Shown here piece by piece: positions 8,680 to 15,203 of a stretch of DNA of 39,141 nt. The translations under genes and the position numbers were made by a program. The notes beneath the pieces are model-generated. The model did not search any database and was not told where the DNA came from. It was given only the letters and a program-made list of their open reading frames with translations. Origin of the DNA: an uncultured Bacteroidaceae bacterium (lineage in GTDB: Bacteria; Bacteroidota; Bacteroidia; Bacteroidales; Bacteroidaceae). The first letter of the stretch is position 1, and each line of letters starts with the position of its first letter. The DNA is taken from contig CAJOJD010000013.1 of assembly GCA_905234745.1 (NCBI GenBank), forward strand, positions 1 through 39,141, given 5' to 3'.

Positions 8680-10278
8680 TTACCTTCTTGAAGAGCTGCC
8701 TGATGCTCCGCGTGAACTGCCGCCTGAGCTTGATCCGCTGCTGAAACTGCCGCTCGAGCTTGAGCCACTGCTGAAACTGCTGCTAGAGCTTGAACTACCG
8801 CTGTAACTGCTGCCTGAACTTGAACTGCGTGTTGAGCTTGAACTGCTTACACTGCGGCTTGAGCTGGCTGCACTTGAGCGTGTGGTAGTACTGCGGCTTG
8901 TATTCGCTGACGATGAACTACGGCTGGAGCTTGAGCTTGAACTGCTGCCGCTGCTCACGCTACGGGTTGAGCTTGAGCTACCGCTTGATACGCTACGGCT
9001 AGAACTGCTGCCTGATACGCTGCGTGATACGCTTGAGTTGCTGCTGCCAACGTTTCTTGAACTACTGCTGCTTGAGCTTGTGCTGCTGGGACGGTCATAG
9101 GTTGAACCGGACTGAGTTGAGCGTGTAGTTGTTGATGAGTTGCCATTGCTTACTGAGCGTGTTGAGCTTGAACGGCTTGACGTTGCAGGAGCCACACTTC
9201 TTACTGATGATGAAGATGTATTACCGTTTTGCGTTGAAACGCTGCGGGTTGAGCTTGAAGTGGTGTTGCTGCTGCTTACGCTGCGGCTTGAGCTGCTACC
9301 GGCTACACTGCGGCTAGAACTTGATCCAGCTACGCTACGGCTTGAGCTTGATCCAGCTACGCTGCGGCTTGAGCTGCTGCCTGCTACGCTGCGGCTGGTT
9401 GAAGAACCGGATACCGTGCGGTTATCGGAACTGCCTGCTACAGATCTTGATGATACACCAGATGCTGTGGTTACGGTACGGCTTGCGCTTGAACCGAATG
9501 CAGGACGACTGGCGGTACTGCGACTCAGGTTCCTATCCCATCCACCGTTGTTTATACTGCGGTTAGGCCTGTATGTATCTACCCTTCCGTGACCGGGAAC
9601 GATTGCCGGATGTGTATAATAGGTGTATGCGGGGCCGTAGTAAGGACCGTAATAAGGACCGTAGTAGTAAGTGTAGTAGTAAGGTCTGTTCCAGGGATCG
9701 TAGTACCAGGGATCATAGAACCAGGGATCATAATAGTAGGTGTGTGTGAAATACCAGTAATCGGTATCCCAGTAATAGTCCCAGTAGAGGATATCCCAGA
9801 ACAGCTCGTCGTACAGTGAGTAGTAAGGACGGCTGTAACGGCGGAAGCGGTACAGACGGTGAGTCAGGTAGTAGTCATCGACTGCATCGTTGTAACCTTC
9901 TATATAAGAACCGGCGTAACTCTCCTCGCGGGTGCTTACATATATAGTGTCATGTATATATATGGTGGGCACGTCGTCCAGATAAGTACCGTCCTCATAC
10001 TGTATCTGACTGGTTCCGTAGGTATAACGGCGGTTATACTCATCGGGATCACGGTCAACTATGATCTGAGGGGTAGTCGTTACCACAGGAGCAACGGGCT
10101 CAGCCTGAGCGGCCGGCTCTGTGTAAGACGGTGTACGGGTCACAGTTGTGGTCTGTGACGCTGCTGAACTTGAAGACTTACCGGTATTGGTTCTACCAGT
10201 CGAGTACAAGTCGCTTCTCTGCGCACCGGCTGTCATTGTGACTGCCATCAATGCCATAAACAATACTGACTTTTTCAT
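8680..10278 (-). CDS. Secreted Tyr/Trp-rich protein with Ser/Arg repeat tail
   Basis: A 532-residue protein of unrecognised function. After a signal peptide (MKKSVLFMALMAVTMTAGAQ) come a Thr-rich linker, a region with DDVPTIYIHDTIYVSTREES, and an aromatic stretch (about residues 136-222) with repeated DPWYY and GPYY units. Residues 245-532 are almost only Ser, Arg, Gly, Val and Thr, including seven 9-residue units of the form RSVAGSSSS. Similar proteins in Bacteroidales are sometimes labelled vitellogenin-like because of Ser content, which says nothing about function. A surface or matrix role is a guess. The repeats create long empty frames on the opposite strand. Confidence 0.8.
   Translation of the reverse strand: MKKSVLFMALMAVTMTAGAQRSDLYSTGRTNTGKSSSSAASQTTTVTRTPSYTEPAAQAEPVAPVVTTTPQIIVDRDPDEYNRRYTYGTSQIQYEDGTYLDDVPTIYIHDTIYVSTREESYAGSYIEGYNDAVDDYYLTHRLYRFRRYSRPYYSLYDELFWDILYWDYYWDTDYWYFTHTYYYDPWFYDPWYYDPWNRPYYYTYYYGPYYGPYYGPAYTYYTHPAIVPGHGRVDTYRPNRSINNGGWDRNLSRSTASRPAFGSSASRTVTTASGVSSRSVAGSSDNRTVSGSSTSRSVAGSSSSRSVAGSSSSRSVAGSSSSRSVAGSSSSRSVSSSNTTSSSTRSVSTQNGNTSSSSVRSVAPATSSRSSSTRSVSNGNSSTTTRSTQSGSTYDRPSSTSSSSSSSRNVGSSNSSVSRSVSGSSSSRSVSSGSSSSTRSVSSGSSSSSSSSRSSSSANTSRSTTTRSSAASSSRSVSSSSSTRSSSSGSSYSGSSSSSSSFSSGSSSSGSFSSGSSSGGSSRGASGSSSRR
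9259..9447 (-). repeat. Seven tandem 27-bp units coding RSVAGSSSS
   Basis: Residues 278-340 of the secreted protein are seven 9-residue units beginning R(S/T)V; the middle four are identical at protein level. On DNA the unit is 27 bp and keeps frame, so copy-number change would lengthen or shorten the protein without breaking it. Confidence 0.75.
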
Positions 10279-10309
10279 AACCGTATGTTTTTTTGGTTTC
10301 TTTCCAATG

Positions 10310-10317
10310 CAAAAATA
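10310..10317 (-). promoter_or_regulatory. -7 element upstream of the Ser/Arg-repeat gene
   Basis: TATTTTTG on the minus strand, 31 nt before the ATG at 10278, matches TAnnTTTG. No clear -33 TTTG is visible at the expected distance. Confidence 0.45.
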
Positions 10318-10374
10318 ATATGGTAATAATACCCGGAACGCGGAAATTCCCTACACATTCAGGGGAAAATCCCT

Positions 10375-10417
10375 AAAAAGAGTACCATTGGGGTCAGACC
10401 CCAATGGTATCATTTTA
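10375..10417. repeat. Palindrome, GGGGTCAGACCCC family, copy B, overlapping the GH25 stop codon
   Basis: Left arm 10375-10395 and right arm 10397-10417 around a central A; the inner 13 bp (TACCATTGGGGTC) pair perfectly and the outer AAAA/TTTT also pair, with mismatches between. The left arm is identical to copy A at 2443. The right arm contains the TGA stop (10412-10410, minus strand) of the lysozyme gene. It can act as its terminator, since a run of T follows on the minus strand. Confidence 0.85.
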
Positions 10418-11237
10418 TGCGAAGTGATTGGAAATCGGCCTCTGAGCCCTTGAAGACGTTGAAATCGGTGTAGCCGCTTATGCCCGTAACGCTGGCGTGG
10501 TCGGTAAACTGCCACATCATCCACTTTTTTTCCGTAACAGGACGTACTACATAATAATGTGCCACCCAGAAGGGGTATGCATCAAACTCGGCACTGTTAA
10601 GGTGGCGTTTGCGGAACTTTGCCGATGCATAGATTATAGGCTTTACGCCGTAGTGTTTTTCAAGTTCTTTCAGATAGACCAGCAGGTCACGGCGCAGATC
10701 CTGCGAGCGTCCGGCACGCTCCACATCGACCACAGGTACAAAATCACCCTTCTTGAGGTTCACCGTATTTATATAGTGCTGGGCCTGTTTCTGGGGTGAT
10801 GTCGACGGATCGTAGAAATGGTACACGCCACACACGAATCCGGCCTTGCGCGCCTTATCTATGTTGTCAATGTAATCGGGGTCGGTAAAGGTATTGCTCT
10901 CGGTCGCCTTCATTATCACGAACCTGATGGGATAACCGTTCTCGACCGATGACCGGGCAACAGTCTCCCAGTCAATCTTGCCCTGATGGTGCGATACATC
11001 TATTCCGTAACAGAGGAACCCTGTGGGCAGGCAGACGCCGTACTCCCTTGCTCCCAGGCACGGGCGCAGACGGTAGAAATAGGGACGCAGAAAAAGATAG
11101 TATGCACCGACCGATATCACCAGGATAAGCGCAGCGGTAATGACCCAGTGCAGCCAATCGGGCAACATATAAAAGGGCTTCCGTCCTTTCTTTTTAGGAA
11201 CGGAAACCCTTTTCTTCTTTTTCTTGCTTTTTGGCAT
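10410..11237 (-). CDS. Membrane-anchored GH25 lysozyme-like glycosidase
   Basis: A 275-residue protein with a very basic cytoplasmic N-terminus (residues 2-20, mostly Lys and Arg), one transmembrane helix (about 29-50) and a glycoside hydrolase family 25 domain that hydrolyses muramic-acid bonds of peptidoglycan. Motifs are YGIDVSHHQGKIDW (from residue 77, catalytic Asp80), VPVVDVERAG (Asp171/Glu173) and the WQFTD segment near the end. The helix suggests a type II orientation with the domain in the periplasm. Its last two codons (Lys-stop) lie inside palindrome B. It starts 33 nt downstream of the phosphofructokinase stop, with palindrome C between them. Confidence 0.9.
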   Translation of the reverse strand: MPKSKKKKKRVSVPKKKGRKPFYMLPDWLHWVITAALILVISVGAYYLFLRPYFYRLRPCLGAREYGVCLPTGFLCYGIDVSHHQGKIDWETVARSSVENGYPIRFVIMKATESNTFTDPDYIDNIDKARKAGFVCGVYHFYDPSTSPQKQAQHYINTVNLKKGDFVPVVDVERAGRSQDLRRDLLVYLKELEKHYGVKPIIYASAKFRKRHLNSAEFDAYPFWVAHYYVVRPVTEKKWMMWQFTDHASVTGISGYTDFNVFKGSEADFQSLRIK

Positions 11238-11245
11238 ATCGATAG

Positions 11246-11270
11246 CACAAAGGGGTCTGACCCCTTTGTG
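11246..11270. repeat. Palindrome, GGGGTCAGACCCC family, copy C, abutting the PFP stop codon
   Basis: Two 12-nt arms (CACAAAGGGGTC and GACCCCTTTGTG) around a single T. It touches the TGA stop (11273-11271, minus strand) of the phosphofructokinase gene, and the bases of that stop and the Lys codon before it match the outer arm of copy D at 14846. It fills most of the gap to the lysozyme gene. Confidence 0.85.
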
Positions 11271-12917
11271 TCATTTGTGCTCTAACTGCAGAGTCTTGGT
11301 AGGCTGGTCGCAGACCTCGGTAGGACCGAAGTACTGGATAGGACCGGGATAAACGAAACTGGTCTCGCGGGCCCACTCAGCGCGGTGCTTGATGAACTCC
11401 TTGAAGGGAGCGCCGTTGAGCTCAACCAGAGCCTTGCGGATAACGGGCTTCATCTCACCGTTACGCTTCTCCATGTTCATCATCATGGTGATAGGTATAC
11501 CACCTGCAATCCACTGGTCGGCAGGAGCAACGGTGTTCTTGATTGATGACATGTAACCGGTCTTGCCGGCAGCGATCAGCATTGATGCGTTGTAACCCAG
11601 GCTGTAGCAGTAGTCTGCGTCAAAGTTTGACGGAGCTGCGCAGCGACCCTCGTAACCGCAGAAATGGTGCTGGGTTGCATACTTGCCAAGGAACTTGCCT
11701 TCCTTCTTCCACTCGTCCAGCTTAACGCCAACCATATCGGCCAGCAACTGCTCGGTCTCGATAAGTGATACCTGAACGTTTCCGTGCGGGTCACGCTCCA
11801 GAGCCAACTGACGGCTTACGCTCTCGGGCAGGCTCTTGAATATGGTTGCATTCTCCTTGGAGAGTTTGCTTACTATGTACTGGATCTTCTTATCGGCCTG
11901 AATCATGTCGAACTCAGCCTGGTTGGCAGCGAGTACGTCGTTGAGCTCAGCGATAAGTTTCTTGATTGCGGGTATGAACTCGATCAGGCCCTCGGGAACC
12001 AGAACGGTACCGAAGTTCATGCCGCGTGCAGCACGGTCGGCAACTACCTGAGCGATATAAGTTACGATATCATCAAGAGTCTGGTTCTTGGCCTCAACCT
12101 CCTCACCAATCAGGGTGATGTTAGGCTGGGTCTGCAGGGCGCACTCCAGAGTTACGTGGCTGGCTGAACGGCCCATCAGTTTGATAAAGTGCCAGTACTT
12201 ACGTGCTGAGTTGCAGTCACGCTCAATGTTACCGATAATCTCTGAGTAAACCTTGGTAGCGGTATCAAAACCGAATGAGGTCTCAATCTCTGAGTTCTTG
12301 AGGTCACCGTCAATTGTCTTGGGGCAGCCGATAACCTGAACACCTGCGCCGATAGCCTTGTAGTACTCGGCCAGAACGCAAGCATTTGTATTTGAATCAT
12401 CACCACCGATGATAACCAGAGCCTTGATATCGAGAGCCTTCAGGATCTCCAGACCCTTATCGAACTGATCTTTCTTCTCCAGTTTGGTACGGCCTGAGCC
12501 GATGATGTCGAAACCGCCGGTGTTGCGGTACTCGTCGATGATATCGGCTGTGAGTTCCATATAGTTGTGGTCAACCAGACCGCCGGGGCCAAGGATAAAT
12601 CCGTACAGCTTGTTGGCGGGGTTGAGCTTCTTGAGTCCGTCAAACAGACCAGCTATCACATTGTGTCCGCCGGGAGCCTGACCACCTGACAGGATAACGC
12701 CTGCGTTGATTGATTTCTTTGCGGGAGCACCCTCGGCCGGCTCAAACTTGAGGTACGGCATACCGTAGGTGTTGGGGAAGAGCTTCTTTACCTCCTCCTG
12801 ATCGGCAACTGACTGTGTGGGTTCACCCTCGACAGCCTTCAAAGCACCGCGGAGAGCCTTGGGAAGTTTGGGCTGATAAGCGGCGCGTGCAATCTGTAAT
12901 GCGCTTTTTGTACTCAT
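11271..12917 (-). CDS. pfp: Diphosphate--fructose-6-phosphate 1-phosphotransferase
   Basis: A 548-residue PPi-dependent phosphofructokinase of the long type, which phosphorylates fructose 6-phosphate with pyrophosphate, reversibly, in glycolysis/gluconeogenesis. Visible motifs: ILSGGQAPGGHNV (about 76-88), GGDDSNTNA (171-179, Asp in the position that favours PPi over ATP), PKTIDGD (199-205, catalytic base Asp), MGRSASH (248-254) and the GYEGRCAAPS segment. I chose ATG 12917 (MSTKSALQIARAAYQPK) because an upstream extension to 12995 runs through a hairpin and adds residues foreign to the family. Its last Lys-stop pair looks donated by palindrome C. Confidence 0.93.
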   Translation of the reverse strand: MSTKSALQIARAAYQPKLPKALRGALKAVEGEPTQSVADQEEVKKLFPNTYGMPYLKFEPAEGAPAKKSINAGVILSGGQAPGGHNVIAGLFDGLKKLNPANKLYGFILGPGGLVDHNYMELTADIIDEYRNTGGFDIIGSGRTKLEKKDQFDKGLEILKALDIKALVIIGGDDSNTNACVLAEYYKAIGAGVQVIGCPKTIDGDLKNSEIETSFGFDTATKVYSEIIGNIERDCNSARKYWHFIKLMGRSASHVTLECALQTQPNITLIGEEVEAKNQTLDDIVTYIAQVVADRAARGMNFGTVLVPEGLIEFIPAIKKLIAELNDVLAANQAEFDMIQADKKIQYIVSKLSKENATIFKSLPESVSRQLALERDPHGNVQVSLIETEQLLADMVGVKLDEWKKEGKFLGKYATQHHFCGYEGRCAAPSNFDADYCYSLGYNASMLIAAGKTGYMSSIKNTVAPADQWIAGGIPITMMMNMEKRNGEMKPVIRKALVELNGAPFKEFIKHRAEWARETSFVYPGPIQYFGPTEVCDQPTKTLQLEHK

Positions 12918-12955
12918 TTGAATTGTATGTTTGTTTAAATACCTCTCTAAATAGT

Positions 12956-12991
12956 AAGGGTGCGCAAATTTCGTCAAAAATGCGCACCCTT
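12956..12991. repeat. Inverted repeat upstream of pfp
   Basis: Eleven-nt perfect arms AAGGGTGCGCA (12956-12966) and TGCGCACCCTT (12981-12991) with a 14-nt loop, between the pfp start (12917) and the stop of the next leftward gene (13011). It lacks a following U run in either direction, so it may be a weak terminator for the 13011 gene, an operator or a leader structure for pfp. Confidence 0.55.
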
Positions 12992-13010
12992 GCAAATATT
13001 TAATTGTTAT

Positions 13011-13823
13011 TTAGAAGCGGTATATAAGGGAGACGTTGATATCGGCCGGAAGACCTACTCCCCAGAACCACTCCCAGACATTGTCATCCTCGGAGAACTT
13101 CCAGTCTGACTTGGCAAAACAGTTGATGTCATAGCCCAGATGGGAGTTTTTCTTGAACCATCCCTGGAATCCAAGACCTCCGCCCACTCCGACTGCAAGG
13201 AAGGTCTCGCCCTGCTCAATGTTTGCCTTATGCCACATATCTTCCAGATACTTTTGATACCTTTCATCGGTCTGCTTCTGCTCATCGGTCAGGCCGTTTA
13301 TGTACTCCTTGTTCAAGGTTGTGTTTGAAACAATGAACTGCTCACGGAATATACCCATATCGGTCCTGAGGACTGCATAGAAACCTCTTGCGGGCTTGCG
13401 TCCAAAGTAGAATCGGCCCTCGGGACAAATCATCAGGCCGGCATACTTGCGGTCCCACTTTACCTCATGGGTTCCGTCTTCCATAGCGACATTGGCATAC
13501 CATTTTGCAGGATGGCCTGACCAGTCCAAAGCATAAGTCTTTCCGTCCAATTCTACGCTGGTGGGATAAGTCTCACCGTCTGCAAGAGACCTTACGAAAG
13601 TACTGCGGTTCACGAAATGCAGCTGTGCAGAAACACCGTATGAGAAACGGGTGTTGGTGTAATGCTCCCAGGCTACTTGCGGAGAGAAGTAACCTACCGA
13701 TACCAGGTCAAGTTTGATACTGTTATTGAATTTGTCGTAACCTTCTGTAAGAAGCGGCTTTATAGCCATCATAGACTGGCTCATACAGAGCATAGTAGCT
13801 ATGAAAAAAAATGTCTTTTTCAT
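13011..13823 (-). CDS. Outer-membrane beta-barrel-like protein of unknown function
   Basis: A 270-residue protein I do not recognise by name. It has a signal peptide (MKKTFFFIATMLCMSQSMMA) and then alternating strands (KLDLVSVGYFSPQVAWEHY, FSYGVSAQLHFVN, KYAGLMICPEGRFYFG, FLAVGVGGGLGFQGWF), ending NVSLIYRF with the terminal Phe common to outer-membrane barrels. ATG 13823 is chosen; a longer frame to 14297 would overlap the divergent kinase gene and lacks a signal peptide. It is divergent from the kinase across 87 nt. Confidence 0.75.
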   Translation of the reverse strand: MKKTFFFIATMLCMSQSMMAIKPLLTEGYDKFNNSIKLDLVSVGYFSPQVAWEHYTNTRFSYGVSAQLHFVNRSTFVRSLADGETYPTSVELDGKTYALDWSGHPAKWYANVAMEDGTHEVKWDRKYAGLMICPEGRFYFGRKPARGFYAVLRTDMGIFREQFIVSNTTLNKEYINGLTDEQKQTDERYQKYLEDMWHKANIEQGETFLAVGVGGGLGFQGWFKKNSHLGYDINCFAKSDWKFSEDDNVWEWFWGVGLPADINVSLIYRF

Positions 13824-13867
13824 ACTGTATTTGTTAGTTGTTGCTACGAAGATATGTAAAAAAATGT

Positions 13868-13875
13868 TATATTTG
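13868..13875 (+). promoter_or_regulatory. -7 element for the lipid kinase gene
   Basis: TATATTTG matches TAnnTTTG. Transcription would begin near 13882, so translation should start at ATG 13911 and not at the TTG at 13884, which would be almost at the RNA's first base. Confidence 0.55.
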
Positions 13876-13910
13876 CACGTTTTTTGAAAATAACTGACCA
13901 TTTCAGGACC

Positions 13911-14807
13911 ATGCATTATTGTTTTATCGTCAACAACGAACCCGGAAAGGCAGGCAACGCAGATAAAATCCGTGCCGACATAGAGAACCTTCCGGAAAAG
14001 ATTGATTTTGAAATATATCTTACAACAGCCGAGAAAACCGCCATTGATCACGTACGTGACTACTGCAAGGCTAACCCCGATCAGGAGACCTGCTTTGTAG
14101 CCTGCGGCGGCGACGGTACCATCAATGAGGTATCGACCGGTATGGTTGGTGCAAAGAACAAGCATCTGGCAGTTCTGGCATACGGAAGCGGAAACGACTT
14201 CATAAAATATTACGAGGGTAAGGATTTCCGCAGCGTGGAGGCCCTTGTAAAAGGAACCGCCCACAAGATTGACATTATCAAGATCGGTCAGGACCACTAC
14301 TCAATAAACGTCTGCAACTTTGGTTTTGACTCGGTTGTGGCATCGACCGCAAACAAACTGAGCCGCAAGGGTAACAAGAATCCCTACCGTTGGGGTATCG
14401 TAAAGGCTATTTTCTGCGGCCGATTCAACCGCATTCAGGTCAAGGCCGACGGCGAGGAACTCAATCCGGGCAAGCGCATGCTGCTGTGCACGCTTGGCAA
14501 CAACAACCACGTGGGCGGCGAGTTCTTCTGCTCACCCCGCTCCAAGAACGATGACGGTCTGATTGAGGTGGGTTACTGCAAGACCACTACCCTTATGGGA
14601 TTCCTTGGACTGCTCCCCATTTATACGGCAGGCCAGCATCTGGATAACCCCAAAGCCAGCAAGCATTTCATCTATCGCCAGGCCAAGACGGTCGATGTAC
14701 ACAGCGACAAACAGATTGAACTCTGCCTGGACGGCGAGATGCTTCCCGGCAATGATTTTCATATTGAAATCATCCACAACGCAATAAGCTTTATCATCCC
14801 CGCTTAA
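13911..14807 (+). CDS. Diacylglycerol kinase-family lipid kinase
   Basis: A 298-residue soluble lipid kinase of the DAGK catalytic-domain family (YegS/DgkB/BmrU relatives), which transfers phosphate from ATP to a diacylglycerol or sphingoid-type lipid. Seen: an N-terminal strand MHYCFIVNNEPGKAGN, the nucleotide-binding CGGDGTINEV (residues 65-74) and YGSGNDF (91-97) motifs, then the C-terminal beta-sandwich with LCLDGEMLPG, typical of the family. ATG 13911 fits the promoter and the usual family start. Bacteroidales make sphingolipids, so the lipid could be one, but the sequence does not decide. A large hairpin follows 6 nt after the stop. Confidence 0.9.
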   Translation: MHYCFIVNNEPGKAGNADKIRADIENLPEKIDFEIYLTTAEKTAIDHVRDYCKANPDQETCFVACGGDGTINEVSTGMVGAKNKHLAVLAYGSGNDFIKYYEGKDFRSVEALVKGTAHKIDIIKIGQDHYSINVCNFGFDSVVASTANKLSRKGNKNPYRWGIVKAIFCGRFNRIQVKADGEELNPGKRMLLCTLGNNNHVGGEFFCSPRSKNDDGLIEVGYCKTTTLMGFLGLLPIYTAGQHLDNPKASKHFIYRQAKTVDVHSDKQIELCLDGEMLPGNDFHIEIIHNAISFIIPA

Positions 14808-14813
14808 CACATT

Positions 14814-14870
14814 AGGGTCAGACCCCTTTGTGTCATTTCCCCAAAAAATGACACAAAGGGGTCTGACCCT
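14814..14870. repeat. Double palindrome, GGGGTCAGACCCC family, copy D
   Basis: Two perfectly complementary 25-nt arms (14814-14838 and 14846-14870) with a 7-nt loop (CCCCAAA). Each arm also contains its own small palindrome GGGTCAGACCC, so the element is two REP-like units head to head. On the plus strand it is followed by ATTGCGTTTTTT, so it can end the kinase transcript. Its AAATGACACAAAGGGG arm is the same as the sequence forming the end of pfp at copy C. Confidence 0.85.
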
Positions 14871-14884
14871 ATTGCGTTTTTTCC

Positions 14885-14892
14885 TATCTTTG
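14885..14892 (+). promoter_or_regulatory. -7 element for the 14917-20216 operon
   Basis: TATCTTTG matches TAnnTTTG and lies 24 nt before the ATG at 14917, immediately after palindrome D. Any -33 element would lie inside the palindrome arm and is not recognisable. Confidence 0.5.
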
Positions 14893-14916
14893 CTCTATAA
14901 CCTAAAACGCACTACT

Positions 14917-15189
14917 ATGGCAAGTCGTAGAGATCTTAAGAGAGACATCAGTTACGTTATTGGTGACATCTTCACCGAGTGTCTTATATACAAGGAGCTG
15001 GTTCCCGGTACCAACCAGAAGGAGGCAGAGAAGTTGATCGTTGACTTGCTCCGCATTGACAACGAATTCATTACCCGTATCAGCCACACCGAGCCGGGTA
15101 AGGCAAAGGAATACTACCGCGCTCTAATCAAGGATTTCCAGAAGGAGATTTCGGCTGTCATTGACAAGCTGACCAAGCTCAAAAAGTAA
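14917..15189 (+). CDS. Conserved small protein of unknown function
   Basis: A 90-residue, charged, predominantly helical protein (MASRRDLKRDISYVIGDIF at the start, FQKEISAVIDKLTKLKK at the end) with no signal peptide or membrane segment, so presumably cytoplasmic. I recognise the general look of a Bacteroidales-conserved hypothetical but cannot give a function. ATG 14917 is preferred to earlier starts, which would read through palindrome D. It is first in an operon with the amidase-like protein 14 nt downstream. Confidence 0.8.
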   Translation: MASRRDLKRDISYVIGDIFTECLIYKELVPGTNQKEAEKLIVDLLRIDNEFITRISHTEPGKAKEYYRALIKDFQKEISAVIDKLTKLKK

Positions 15190-15203
15190 CTCTCTTTCAG
15201 GTT

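Noticed and set aside
9259-9447. Possible CRISPR-like array
   Set aside because: The 27-bp units are contiguous with no spacers and code for a peptide repeat in frame.
8882-9819. Several long frames on the plus strand opposite the Ser/Arg repeat gene
   Set aside because: They are by-products of repeated Ser/Arg codons: Leu/Glu-rich low-complexity text with no start context or family.
12918-12995. Longer start for pfp at 12995
   Set aside because: The extra residues come from the inverted repeat and spacer and do not match PFP proteins; ATG 12917 gives the usual N-terminus.
13824-14297. Extended 428-residue version of the 13011 gene
   Set aside because: It would overlap the divergent kinase gene by almost 400 nt; a clean signal peptide starts at 13823.
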